The position numbers and the translations under genes are program-made. Below are positions 26,154 to 34,813 of a DNA stretch of 64,000 nucleotides, in pieces. The notes beneath the pieces are model-generated. The model was not told the DNA's origin, did not search any database, and saw only the letters and a list, made by a program, of their open reading frames with translations. The first letter of the stretch is position 1. The number at the start of each line of letters is the position of its first letter. The stretch is from Acidimicrobiia bacterium (GTDB lineage: Bacteria; Actinomycetota; Acidimicrobiia; IMCC26256; JAGNEX01): contig JACJWE010000001.1 in NCBI GenBank assembly GCA_020637365.1, forward strand, positions 1,022,001 to 1,086,000. Direction: 5' to 3'.

Positions 26154-26921
26154 TCACTCAGCCAGCGGTCTCACCGTGACGTTGCGCTCGGCCAAGTACC
26201 GCTTGGCTTCGCCGACGGTGTGATCGCCGAAATGAAAGATGGACGCCGCCAACAGCGCGTCGGCGTGACCGATCGCGGCCCCCTCGTAGAGGTGATCGAG
26301 CGTCCCGACACCCCCCGAAGCGACGATGGGCACGTCAACCCGTTCGCGCAGCGCCGCGAGCAGCGCGAGGTCGTATCCGTCTCGCGTACCGTCTCGATCC
26401 ATCGACGTGACCAACAGCTCGCCAGCGCCGAGTTCAACCACACGGCTTGCCCAGTCGAGCGCATCGAGGCCGGTCCAGGTACGGCCACCGTGGGTGACGA
26501 CTTCCCAGCCCCCATCAGGCCGGGCTTTGGCATCGATAGCGACGACGACACACTGACTGCCAAAGACGTTTGCCGCCTCGCGCACGAGGTCGGGATTATC
26601 TACCGCTGCAGTATTGAGTGAACATTTGTCGGCGCCTGCTCGCAAGAGCCGCCGAATGTCATCAACAGAGCGGATTCCCCCGCCGACCGTGAGTGGAATG
26701 AACACGCGCTCTGCTGTCCGCTCGACCACGTCAATGATGGTGTCGCGCTGATCCGAGGACGCTGTGATATCGAGAAAGACCACCTCATCTGCGCCTTCGC
26801 GGTCGTACCGAGCCGCGAGCTCAACGGGATCTCCGGCGTCGCGCAGACCAACAAAATTCACTCCCTTGACGACCCTGCCCTCATCGACATCAAGGCATGG
26901 AACGATCCTTATTCCGAGCAT
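26154..26921 (-). CDS. hisF: Imidazole glycerol phosphate synthase, cyclase subunit
   Basis: 255 residues. The half-barrel repeat opens IRIVPCLDVDEGRVVKG with the catalytic Asp, the second catalytic Asp is in LVTSMDRDGTRDGYD, and phosphate loops VGGGIRS and ASGGVGTL are both present. With HisH it turns PRFAR into IGP and AICAR using ammonia from glutamine. Its start overlaps the hisA stop by 13 nt. Last gene of the his operon. Confidence 0.95.
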   Translation of the reverse strand: MLGIRIVPCLDVDEGRVVKGVNFVGLRDAGDPVELAARYDREGADEVVFLDITASSDQRDTIIDVVERTAERVFIPLTVGGGIRSVDDIRRLLRAGADKCSLNTAAVDNPDLVREAANVFGSQCVVVAIDAKARPDGGWEVVTHGGRTWTGLDALDWASRVVELGAGELLVTSMDRDGTRDGYDLALLAALRERVDVPIVASGGVGTLDHLYEGAAIGHADALLAASIFHFGDHTVGEAKRYLAERNVTVRPLAE

Positions 26922-27655
26922 GCGGCAACCGCCTGTTGCACTGTGAAACGTGATTCGTAGATCGCCCGCCCGACGATCACCCCAGCAAGTCGACGCGGAA
27001 CCCCAGCGGTGCCGACACGCACATCTCGCAACGCCTTCAGATCGGCCAGGGTGCCAACGCCTCCCGACGCGATCACATCGACCGACGTGACTGCGAGAAC
27101 CCTGCTGAGCTGGTCGATCGCCGGTCCTTGCATCGTGCCGTCCACACCGATTTCGGTGACGATGAGTGCAGCGACGCCGAGCGCGTCAAATGTGGCCGAC
27201 AGGTCGAAGAGGTCCGAACCGGAAGCCTCCTCCCATCCCCTCACAGCGACGTCTGCTCCATGGCCGTCGAGACCGACCGCAACCTGCCCGGGATAACGTC
27301 GACACAGCGTTTCGACGAGTTCGGGGTGTTCAACCGCGGCAGTCCCGAGGATGATGCGGGCGACGCCAAGTTCTTCGAGCAACTCCGCCGCGTCGGCTTC
27401 GGTTCGGATACCGCCACCCACCTGGATCGGAATCCGAAGTGCTTTGCTGAGCCGTCCAATGGTGTCGCGGTTTGCGCCCGCACCCGAACGGGCGCCATCG
27501 AGATCGACGACGTGAACCCAGGACGCACCGGCCGCTTCGAATGCATGAGCTCGGTCGAGTGGATCGTCGTCATAGACGGTCTCGTGTCCGAAGGATCCTT
27601 TGAGGAGACGTACCGCCTTGCCCCCGCGCAGGTCGATTGCCGGAAAACAAATCAT
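26909..27655 (-). CDS. hisA: ProFAR isomerase (HisA)
   Basis: 248 residues from ATG 27655, chosen because GAGGA lies just upstream and the protein then opens MICFPAIDLRGGKAVRL as in the family; ATG 27670 is possible. The first phosphate loop reads QVGGGIR, as in ordinary HisA, rather than the SGGIR form of bifunctional PriA. The catalytic Asp region VTEIGVDGTMQGP and the second loop ASGGVGTLADL are present. A separate trpF in this window agrees with a HisA-only role. Confidence 0.92.
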   Translation of the reverse strand: MICFPAIDLRGGKAVRLLKGSFGHETVYDDDPLDRAHAFEAAGASWVHVVDLDGARSGAGANRDTIGRLSKALRIPIQVGGGIRTEADAAELLEELGVARIILGTAAVEHPELVETLCRRYPGQVAVGLDGHGADVAVRGWEEASGSDLFDLSATFDALGVAALIVTEIGVDGTMQGPAIDQLSRVLAVTSVDVIASGGVGTLADLKALRDVRVGTAGVPRRLAGVIVGRAIYESRFTVQQAVAACSE

Positions 27656-27662
27656 CGCATCC

Positions 27663-28367
27663 TCAGTCATGGATCGTTTCAGAAACCGGCTCGGATGGGT
27701 AAACGCCGGGTTCGCTTCGGCCAGACCGCGCGTCCGCGTGTGACGGGTCAGTCGGCTCCAGGCCACATGTCGACGCGAAATTGGCCAATAAGGTGAGCCC
27801 CAGATTCGAGCTCTTCTCCGGGTGGAACTGGGCGCCCCACACGTTGGCGCGCTCAACCGCAGCGACGACGTCGACGCCGTGATGCACCCGTGCCGCGACC
27901 CAAGCCTCATCGACATCAGGGCTCGCGTACGAGTGGACGAAGTACATCCAAGGCTGATCTCGGAGGCCTGAAAACATCGTGGAATCGGGAGCGATCGCGG
28001 TGCACTGGTTCCATCCCATATGCGGTACGACCACGTCGGGTGGGAGCAACGCCACGTTGCTGTCAAAGATCCCCAGACCGACGGCTCCTGGAGCTTCGTC
28101 ACTGGTGGCGAACAACATCTGCATGCCCACACAGATACCCAAGAACGGTTGTCCCCTCTCGATGGCATCGTGACAGGCCCGATCGAGGTCGCGTTCGACG
28201 AGCGCACCCATACACTGACCAAAATTCCCGACACCTGGCAGTACGACGCCGTCGGCCGTTGCGATGACGTCACGATCACCCGTCAGCCTGGCCTCGACGC
28301 CGACTGCTTCGAAGGCCTTTTGCGCGGAGCGCAGGTTGCCAATCCCGTAGTCGACGATCGCTATCAC
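27663..28367 (-). CDS. hisH: Imidazole glycerol phosphate synthase, glutaminase subunit
   Basis: 234 residues from GTG 28367, which overlaps the hisB stop (GTGA). Class I glutamine amidotransferase: DYGIGNLRS at the start, oxyanion strand PGVGNFGQCM, nucleophile Cys in LGICVGMQMLF, and the His/Glu pair in AQFHPEKSSNLG. It delivers ammonia to HisF. The last 30 residues run past the usual family end and look disordered, ending 7 nt below the hisA start. Confidence 0.94.
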   Translation of the reverse strand: MIAIVDYGIGNLRSAQKAFEAVGVEARLTGDRDVIATADGVVLPGVGNFGQCMGALVERDLDRACHDAIERGQPFLGICVGMQMLFATSDEAPGAVGLGIFDSNVALLPPDVVVPHMGWNQCTAIAPDSTMFSGLRDQPWMYFVHSYASPDVDEAWVAARVHHGVDVVAAVERANVWGAQFHPEKSSNLGLTLLANFASTCGLEPTDPSHADARSGRSEPGVYPSEPVSETIHD

Positions 28368-28957
28368 AGCGAACCTTTCGTCGATGGCATCACATCGTCG
28401 ATTCGGGTCACCGCATCGCGGATCGTTCGAGCGATGGCCTTTACCGACGCTTCCACGATGTGATGGCTGTTTCGACCCGAGATCTTGCGGACGTGCAGAG
28501 TCACACCAGCGGCCATGACGAAGGCACGCCAGAACTCCTCCATGAGCTGTCCGTCAAACGTGCCGATTCGCTCGGTGGGAAGGTCGAGCTCGTAGACCAA
28601 AAACGGACGCCCCGACAGATCCAACGACACCGCCACCAGTGCCTCGTCGAGTGGGATGGTCCGATCGCCGAAACGGGCAAGTCCGGCCTTTGACCCGAGC
28701 GCCTCGGTGAACGCGGTACCGAGCACGATGCCGCAGTCCTCGACGGTGTGGTGATCATCGACATCGAGATCGCCTCGCGCGGTAACGGCGAGCGTGAAGC
28801 CTCCGTGTGTCCCGAGCTGGTCGAGCATGTGATCGAAGAACGCAATACCGGTCGCGTTTTGAGGAGGAGCCGCCGTATCGAGGTCGATGACGACCTTGAC
28901 CGACGTCTCACCGGTCTGGCGTTCGAGCATGGCACGTCTCGCCATCGTGATTGCCAC
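28364..28957 (-). CDS. hisB: Imidazoleglycerol-phosphate dehydratase
   Basis: 197 residues (an in-frame ATG at 28945 is an alternative start). Manganese-binding motifs of the family are clear: FFDHMLDQLGTHGGF, DDHHTVEDCGIVLG and ISGRNSHHIVEASVKA. It is a monofunctional dehydratase without the phosphatase domain found in enterobacterial HisB. 118 nt separate it from hisC, the largest gap within the operon; that gap holds only a loose 7-bp inverted repeat. Confidence 0.95.
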   Translation of the reverse strand: MAITMARRAMLERQTGETSVKVVIDLDTAAPPQNATGIAFFDHMLDQLGTHGGFTLAVTARGDLDVDDHHTVEDCGIVLGTAFTEALGSKAGLARFGDRTIPLDEALVAVSLDLSGRPFLVYELDLPTERIGTFDGQLMEEFWRAFVMAAGVTLHVRKISGRNSHHIVEASVKAIARTIRDAVTRIDDVMPSTKGSL

Positions 28958-29075
28958 CCATCTGTTTGGTTAGAAAGCGTGTTTGTGTTTCTCTGGCCGT
29001 CAGGAGTCTTGGCACATCCTCAAGGGGAACAGATCCGGCCAGCGTCGCGCGGGGTGGCCGATCGGCGAGGCACCC

Positions 29076-30185
29076 TTACCGATTCGGGTTCGATCCACCA
29101 TCGGCGAATCCGAGGCTGTCGAGAACGCCATCGAGGGCAGCCAAGAAAGCATCGTTTTCCTGTTGCGTGCCGACGGTGACGCGCAGACATCCAGCGAGAC
29201 GGTCCCAACTCGAACAGTCTCGCACGAGGACACCGCGTTCCAGGAGGCGCTCCCACACCCGATGGCCGTCTGCCGCTGGCCGAAACAAAATGAAGTTTGA
29301 TGAGCTGGGCCAAACGCTCACGCGCCCGTCGGCAGCCAACGCGTCGAACAGCCGATCTCGCTGCGCGGTGAGTTGCGCCACGCGACTCGCCATCTCCTCG
29401 GCGAAGTCCAGTGCGAGAATCCCGCCGAGTTGCACCGCTGTCGAAAGGTGATACGGCAGGAGCACTTGGGACAGTTGATCGACCAGCCAGGTCGGACCGA
29501 CGGCGTACCCCAATCGCAGACCGGCGAGCGACCATACCTTTGAATACGTCCGGGTGACCACGATGGGTCGGCCCTCATCGACCAGGTCGATCGGATCCCA
29601 CTGCGCGAATTCGGCATATGCCGCGTCGATGACCAAAAGGCCGGGCACGATATCTGCCAACCATTCGACCGTTTCCCGCGACTCGACCATGCCGGTTGGA
29701 TTGTTGGGCGTCGTCAAAAAGGTGATGTGCGGAGCGTCGCGCTCGATTGCCAGTTGCGCCGCGGCCCTATCAAAAGAAAAGTCCGACGCTCGCTCACAGG
29801 TCACCATCTCGGTACCAGTTGTTCGCCCGATGAGGTCGTGCAGCGCGTAGGACGGAGCGAAGGTCAACGCTCGGCGACCGGGACCGCCATGTGCCAAGAA
29901 GATGGCCTGCAACACTTCATTGGAGCCGTTGCCACACACGATCTGGGCACCTCGACGGCCATACAGCGAACCGAGTCGGCTGCGCAGCTCGTCGGCGCCG
30001 CGATCCGGGTACCGATTCCATTCCGCGGTCCGAATCGAATCGGCCCAGCGTTCCAGAAATGCCGCGGGCGGTTCGTAGGGGCTTTCGTTGGTATTGAGGC
30101 GGACGGCGACGTCGACCTGGGGCGAGTGGTACCCGACGAGCTCGGCGATCGTGTCTCGGGCGGGAACGGGAATGTCGGCGTTCAT
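29076..30185 (-). CDS. hisC: Histidinol-phosphate aminotransferase
   Basis: 369 residues, fold-type I PLP enzyme. Features: VRLNTNESPYEPP near the start, CGNGSNEVLQ, LTTPNNPTG, the Asp/Tyr pair in VIDAAYAEF and the PLP lysine in RTYSKVWSLAGLRLGY, with a late LRVTVG substrate-binding segment. Its ATG overlaps the hisD stop by 4 nt. Confidence 0.94.
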   Translation of the reverse strand: MNADIPVPARDTIAELVGYHSPQVDVAVRLNTNESPYEPPAAFLERWADSIRTAEWNRYPDRGADELRSRLGSLYGRRGAQIVCGNGSNEVLQAIFLAHGGPGRRALTFAPSYALHDLIGRTTGTEMVTCERASDFSFDRAAAQLAIERDAPHITFLTTPNNPTGMVESRETVEWLADIVPGLLVIDAAYAEFAQWDPIDLVDEGRPIVVTRTYSKVWSLAGLRLGYAVGPTWLVDQLSQVLLPYHLSTAVQLGGILALDFAEEMASRVAQLTAQRDRLFDALAADGRVSVWPSSSNFILFRPAADGHRVWERLLERGVLVRDCSSWDRLAGCLRVTVGTQQENDAFLAALDGVLDSLGFADGGSNPNR

Positions 30186-31492
30186 ATCGATGCCTCGGCA
30201 ACATTTCTGATGCGGATCGAATTGGCGTGGGCGGCCAGACCCTCTTCATTCGCGATGACCTGGGCGTAGGGGCCGATACGGCGCAGGGTGTCCGCTGGTG
30301 CACTGACCACATGTATCTGCTTTTGGAACGTCGAAACTTGCAGCGCCGACGCATAACGGGCAGCCATTCCCGTCGGAAGCACGTGGTTGGGGCCAGCGCA
30401 GTAGTCTCCTAACGCGGCGGGGGCATATGGGCCGAGAAAGACCGCGCCAGCGTTTCGTACATCGGCGAGGAGGTCGCCGGGCTCTTCGACGACGAGTTCG
30501 AGGTGTTCGGGGGCGACATCGTTGACGACATCCATGGCGGTAAACAGGTCTCCGACCAGGACAGCGAAGCCCCCCTTACTCAACGTTTCGGCGATGTCGG
30601 CTGAGCGCTCTGCGGTCGCGAGCTGACCTGCGATGTGCTTCTGAACCTGGGCAAGGAGGTCGGCACTATCGCTAATGACGACCGTTTTCCGGTCGGGTCC
30701 GTGTTCGGCCTGTGCCAAGAGGTCCGCAGCGACAAAGGCGGGGGGCGCGTCCTTGTCGGCGACCACGACGAGTTCGGATGGGCCGGCCATCGAATCGATT
30801 CCCACCACGCCGTTCACCTCGCGTTTTGCGAGCGCCACGTAGCGGTTGCCCGGCCCCACGATGACGTCGACGGCGGGAATGCTCTCGGTTCCGTATGCCA
30901 TCGCGGCGATCGCCTGCGCGCCTCCGACACGAAACACGCGGTCTACACCGGCGATGGCCGCCGCAGCCAGTGTCTGAACCGGCACTTTGCCGTCCCGACC
31001 GGGAGGTACGCACAACACGGTCTCCTCGACACCGGCAACCTGGGCGGGAATCGTCGTCATCAGTACGGTCGATGGGTACACAGCGCGTCCACCCGGAACA
31101 TAGATGCCGGCACGCTCGACCGCGCGAACGATCTCTTGAACGACGACACCTTCCCGCTCGAAGACACCTACTTCGATGAGTTGGCTTCGGTGGTACTCAC
31201 GAATCTGAGCCTCAGAAAATTCCAGTGCTTCACGCAGATCCGAACCGATGGACAGCAGTGCGTCTTCGCGCTCGGCTCGGGGGACTTCTATCGGGTCCAG
31301 TTCGGTCAACGAGGAAACGTCCACTGCGTCGAACTGCTTTGTCAGCAACTTCAGTGCGCGATCGCCTTCAGATTTGACGCGTCCGATGATGGTGCGGACG
31401 GTGGCTAAGGCATCGGCGTCGGCGGCGGGCTCGTGAACGAAGAGCTCGCTGCGCTTTTGTGGTTCAGCGATGAGATCGAGATACTGCAGCAT
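30182..31492 (-). CDS. hisD: Histidinol dehydrogenase
   Basis: 436 residues from ATG 31492, with AGGTCACC just upstream. Zinc-dependent NAD enzyme that oxidises histidinol to histidine in two steps. Signature segment VDVIVGPGNRYVALAKREVNG, then AGPSELVVVADKDAPP and DLLAQAEHGPD, with the late GDYCAGPNHVLPT. It is the first gene of the hisD-C-B-H-A-F operon and is divergent from the small gene at 31675 across 182 nt without a promoter I can identify. Confidence 0.95.
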   Translation of the reverse strand: MLQYLDLIAEPQKRSELFVHEPAADADALATVRTIIGRVKSEGDRALKLLTKQFDAVDVSSLTELDPIEVPRAEREDALLSIGSDLREALEFSEAQIREYHRSQLIEVGVFEREGVVVQEIVRAVERAGIYVPGGRAVYPSTVLMTTIPAQVAGVEETVLCVPPGRDGKVPVQTLAAAAIAGVDRVFRVGGAQAIAAMAYGTESIPAVDVIVGPGNRYVALAKREVNGVVGIDSMAGPSELVVVADKDAPPAFVAADLLAQAEHGPDRKTVVISDSADLLAQVQKHIAGQLATAERSADIAETLSKGGFAVLVGDLFTAMDVVNDVAPEHLELVVEEPGDLLADVRNAGAVFLGPYAPAALGDYCAGPNHVLPTGMAARYASALQVSTFQKQIHVVSAPADTLRRIGPYAQVIANEEGLAAHANSIRIRNVAEASI

Positions 31493-31674
31493 GGTGACCT
31501 GAACGCTAGTTCGCTGCGATCCATCCACGGCGTATGCGACGCCCCGATGTGGCGCTTCGAGGTTGGCCGCCGTCGAGGACGTGTCGCACCCCATACCCGA
31601 CATGCCCCTCCCAAACCCCCGGGAGCGGGCGACCATATTTGCGTCCGGCACTGCGAAACGTTGAGGCTGTTGAC

Positions 31675-31878
31675 ATGACTACGTCATCGGATCTTGCAGA
31701 GGTGTCGACGTTGATGACCGTGCTGGAGGACCTGTCGGGGCGCATCACGGCGATCGCGGAGAGCTACAGCGCGTCACCCGACTCCGCTGTATCGGTCGAG
31801 TTGTTCAATACCGAACGGTCACTCGCCCAGGCGTCACGGACGCTGCGTCGCGCTAAGGAAGCGCTCGAACGTGCCTGA
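31675..31878 (+). CDS. Small helical protein upstream of mycothiol synthase
   Basis: 67 residues from ATG 31675. All-helical by composition, with the C-terminal half reading ERSLAQASRTLRRAKEALERA. No cysteine, no membrane segment. Its last 8 nt overlap the GTG start of mshD, so it is very probably translated with it. It loosely recalls small coiled-coil subunits, but I do not assign a family. Confidence 0.6.
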   Translation: MTTSSDLAEVSTLMTVLEDLSGRITAIAESYSASPDSAVSVELFNTERSLAQASRTLRRAKEALERA

Positions 31879-33061
31879 GGGCGCGTCGCTTCCGAGCGAG
31901 TGTGTCGCGGCGTCGTCCTCGTCGTTGCGCCCTGACCTCGTTCCCATGGCGGCCGATCAGGTCCGACGGTGGCAACAACTGCAGCAGCGTCAGCAGCGCT
32001 GGGAGATTCTCAACGATGAGATGACACTGGCTGTCGACGACGGCACCGCGGTGGCCTGGCGCCACCCCGAGTCGGGAACGGTCTGTGTCACGGTGACCGC
32101 CGCCGACCACGTCGCGCTTGCGGTCGTGCAACCAGGCCAAGCGATATCCATCGATGAGGGCGGCGAGAGGAACCGCCGCAGCGGTGGCTCGGCCGCGCCG
32201 CATCGCGGGCTCACACCGGCCGAGGTCGTCACGGTCGCCGAAACGGCCATCCGGTTGACACTCGCCTCACACGATCCCGCCATGGTCGACGGCCGACCCA
32301 CCGTTGACACAGCAACCTCCGCCGAGGTGTATCCGGGTGACTGCACCAGCGCAGCGGTGAGCCGGGATGCCCCCGACGTGGCTGTCGAACCCGATGCAGC
32401 GAACTCGACGAACCTAACCAGAGATGCCCGGAGGACGCGCCGAACCATATCCGTCGCTTGGTACGCATTACGAGCGGATCCACGACTCGCCGAGGCGGCT
32501 CGACGCTCGGGTTGGGATGTCCAGCGCAGCCTGCTCAAGATGTCACGTTCCGCCACGGATCTGGTCCGCCCACCGCTTGCCGAGGGTTTCGAGTATGTCG
32601 AGTTCCGTCCGAGGAGCCAACTGAACGCACTCATCGAGGTCAATGCTCGGGCGTTTGCCCGCCACCCCGAACAAGGGGCGATGTCGGCGGACGACTTCAG
32701 TCGCAAGTTCGGGAGTGCCCAGTTTCCCATCGACGGAGTCGTGGCTGTCCAACACACCGCATCGGGCCGGCTCGCGGCGTTTTGCTGGACCAAAGTGGAG
32801 GTCGTTGACGACTCGGACTCGATCGGCGAGATCTATGTCATCGGCGTCGACCCGCAGTTCCAGGGTCGCGGGCTCGGACGGTCCGCCACCGTGGCCGGTT
32901 TGGCGTTCCTGGCACAAGAGCGGGTGGATCGATTCGTACTCTTTGTCGAAGCCGACAATCATGCGGCCGTGACGCTGTATGAGTCGCTGGGCTTCGGCGT
33001 CGAGCGCCGCGACCACGTCTTTACGAAGTTGATCGAGAGTGATCATGTCTCAACAACCTGA
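31871..33061 (+). CDS. mshD: Mycothiol synthase (GNAT acetyltransferase)
   Basis: 396 residues from GTG 31871. Two GNAT-like halves: a diverged N-terminal part (to about 200) and an active C-terminal part with VNARAFARHPEQG, the acetyl-CoA loop IGVDPQFQGRGLGRS and VEADNHAAVTLYESLGF. These segments are characteristic of MshD, which acetylates Cys-GlcN-Ins to finish mycothiol, the main thiol of actinomycetes. The linker between halves (about 85-175) is longer and less ordered than I expect. The other msh genes are not in the window. It overlaps rlmN by 17 nt. Confidence 0.85.
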   Translation: MPEGASLPSECVAASSSSLRPDLVPMAADQVRRWQQLQQRQQRWEILNDEMTLAVDDGTAVAWRHPESGTVCVTVTAADHVALAVVQPGQAISIDEGGERNRRSGGSAAPHRGLTPAEVVTVAETAIRLTLASHDPAMVDGRPTVDTATSAEVYPGDCTSAAVSRDAPDVAVEPDAANSTNLTRDARRTRRTISVAWYALRADPRLAEAARRSGWDVQRSLLKMSRSATDLVRPPLAEGFEYVEFRPRSQLNALIEVNARAFARHPEQGAMSADDFSRKFGSAQFPIDGVVAVQHTASGRLAAFCWTKVEVVDDSDSIGEIYVIGVDPQFQGRGLGRSATVAGLAFLAQERVDRFVLFVEADNHAAVTLYESLGFGVERRDHVFTKLIESDHVSTT

Positions 33062-34104
33062 ACACCCGCATCTGTACGACATCTCCAAGGACCAGGCCGC
33101 GGCGATCCTTGCCCAACTTGGCCAGCCGCGCTACCGGGTCGATCAGCTTTGGGATGGGCTCTACACTCAGCATCAAGAGGTTCCCGACATCAGCAATCTG
33201 CCAGCGGGGTTGCGCTCCGAACTGGCTGACCGTTTCACACCGGCCTTCGAGATCACCGCCGACCAGACCGGCGATAACGGACTCACCCGCAAGTGGCTGT
33301 TCTCGAGCACCGACGACGGTGCTCAGGCCGAAACGGTGCTCATGCGCTATCAGAAGCGGGCGACCGTCTGTGTGTCATCCCAGGCCGGTTGTGCGATGGC
33401 CTGTAGCTTTTGCGCGACTGGACAAGCCGGTTTCGAACGGCATCTGCGCGCGGGCGAGATCGTCGAGCAGGTTGTCATCGCAGCGCGACATAGCGCTCAA
33501 CGCGTTTCCAACGTCGTGTTCATGGGTATGGGTGAACCGCTCGCCAACGTCGACGCCGTGGCGGAAGCCCTCGGTCGGCTACATCAGGACCTCGGCATCG
33601 GAGCGCGGCATTTGACCGTTTCGACGATCGGTGTTGTGCCCGGAATACTCGCTCTCACCGATGTGGACCTTCCCGTGACGTTGGCCGTTTCGGTGCATGC
33701 CGGTGACGATGAGTTGCGCGAAAGGCTGGTACCGCTCCAACGCCGATACCCACTCGGCGACGTCCTCGAAGCCGCAGAGGAGTTCCGCTCTCGACGGGGA
33801 CGTCGAGTCACCTATGAGTACGCGATGATCGGTGGTGTCAATGACACGCTGGACCACGCCAGAGCGCTAGCCGAACGGCTCGCTCCCTATGGAGGTCACG
33901 TGAACCTGATCCCCTGCAACCCGACCCCGGGTTTAACCGCGACGGCGACGCCCGCATCAGATCGAGAAGTTCGCCGCCCGTCTCCAGGCCGCCGGTCTGA
34001 CCGCGACGGTCAGACGCAATCGCGGCATTGGGATCGACGCGGCCTGCGGTCAGCTTCGTTTCCGCACCAAATCGTCCGAAGTCGTGTTAGCGCCGGGCGG
34101 TTGA
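33045..34104 (+). CDS. rlmN: 23S rRNA/tRNA adenine-C2 methyltransferase RlmN, frame broken twice
   Basis: Radical-SAM enzyme starting at ATG 33045 inside the end of mshD. The Cx3Cx2C cluster motif is CAMACSFCATGQAGF, with MGMGEPLANVD and AVSVHAGDDELRE following. The frame is intact to LIPCNPTPG. One base missing near 33933 (TTTAAC) and one near 33960 (CAGATC) shift it. With both restored, the protein continues FNRDGDARI, EKFAARLQAAGLTATVRRN and ends at TGA 34102-34104. The second catalytic cysteine, in GIDAACGQLRFR, lies in the restored part, so the enzyme would be dead if the breaks were real. Confidence 0.87.
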
Positions 34105-34344
34105 CGACCCTTCGTCAGACCCGCTCAGCGGACTTACCTGTCTTCGGTGCCGTCAGCCGCCTACAGCGCCGCGATCTTGGCCGTCATCGTGGCTGTCATC
34201 GTGGCTGTCGCAGGGTCACGATCGTCTACGGCATCCCCACCGGCATCGTGCTGCCACCTCAGTGTGAGCTGGTTAACCTTGCGACTCCGACTCGGCACCC
34301 CTACAACAACGTCATGACATGCCCTGATCCCCAAAGGACGCCAC

Positions 34345-34758
34345 GTGGCCAAGCCATGGTTCAACAACCGACTCCCCCAAGAGCTCGTCATCGCGATGGT
34401 CTTGTTGTACCTCCAGGCATTTTGGTCTGGAGTCGAGGGGATTCAGTGGCTGTTCGAAGTTGTCGGGATCTCCAACCCGTTGGTTGGTGTCGACAACCGG
34501 ATAGGTGCGCTCTCATTGGCCGTCAGCATCCTCTCGGTGTTGGGCGCCCGGGGTATCGCCGCGGAGCTCAAACCGGGCTGGCGAACCGCCATCGCAGCGA
34601 CTGGCCTACTGGCGGTTACTGAACTCTGGGTTTACGGGGCCGACTGGTTCGACAACATCGTCAATGTGATGTTCACACTTGCGCTGTTGGCGCTGCTCTT
34701 ATACGGGCCAACTCGACGCTACGTCAACGTGTGGTTTTCAGAACCAAAGCGGCGCTAA
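34345..34758 (+). CDS. Four-helix membrane protein of unknown function
   Basis: 137 residues from GTG 34345, with AAAGGA upstream. Four hydrophobic segments (about 14-32, 50-68, 80-97, 107-124) separated by short loops, with a basic C-terminus (PTRRYVNVWFSEPKRR) that should be cytoplasmic. No cysteine or recognisable motif. The 240 nt before it, after rlmN, contain nothing I can name. Confidence 0.7.
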   Translation: MAKPWFNNRLPQELVIAMVLLYLQAFWSGVEGIQWLFEVVGISNPLVGVDNRIGALSLAVSILSVLGARGIAAELKPGWRTAIAATGLLAVTELWVYGADWFDNIVNVMFTLALLALLLYGPTRRYVNVWFSEPKRR

Positions 34759-34760
34759 GG

Positions 34761-34809
34761 GCACCACACAGCTGCTCGGCGGCCACATCGACGTGGCTGA
34801 CCGTGGTGC
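34761..34809. terminator. Nested inverted repeats between convergent genes
   Basis: Outer arms GCACCAC / GTGGTGC and inner arms GCCAC / GTGGC fill the 55-nt gap between the membrane protein and the UbiB-family gene. It is symmetric, so it could serve both strands. Folded by eye; no U tract. Confidence 0.35.
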
Positions 34810-34813
34810 GGCG

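Noticed and set aside
28958..29075. Inverted repeat CTGGCCG / CGGCCAG in the hisC-hisB gap
   Set aside because: The loop is about 38 nt and no other signal accompanies it; not called as attenuator or terminator.
34105..34622. 500-nt extension of rlmN
   Set aside because: It exists only in the shifted frame; the restored frame ends at 34104 with the family's normal C-terminus.
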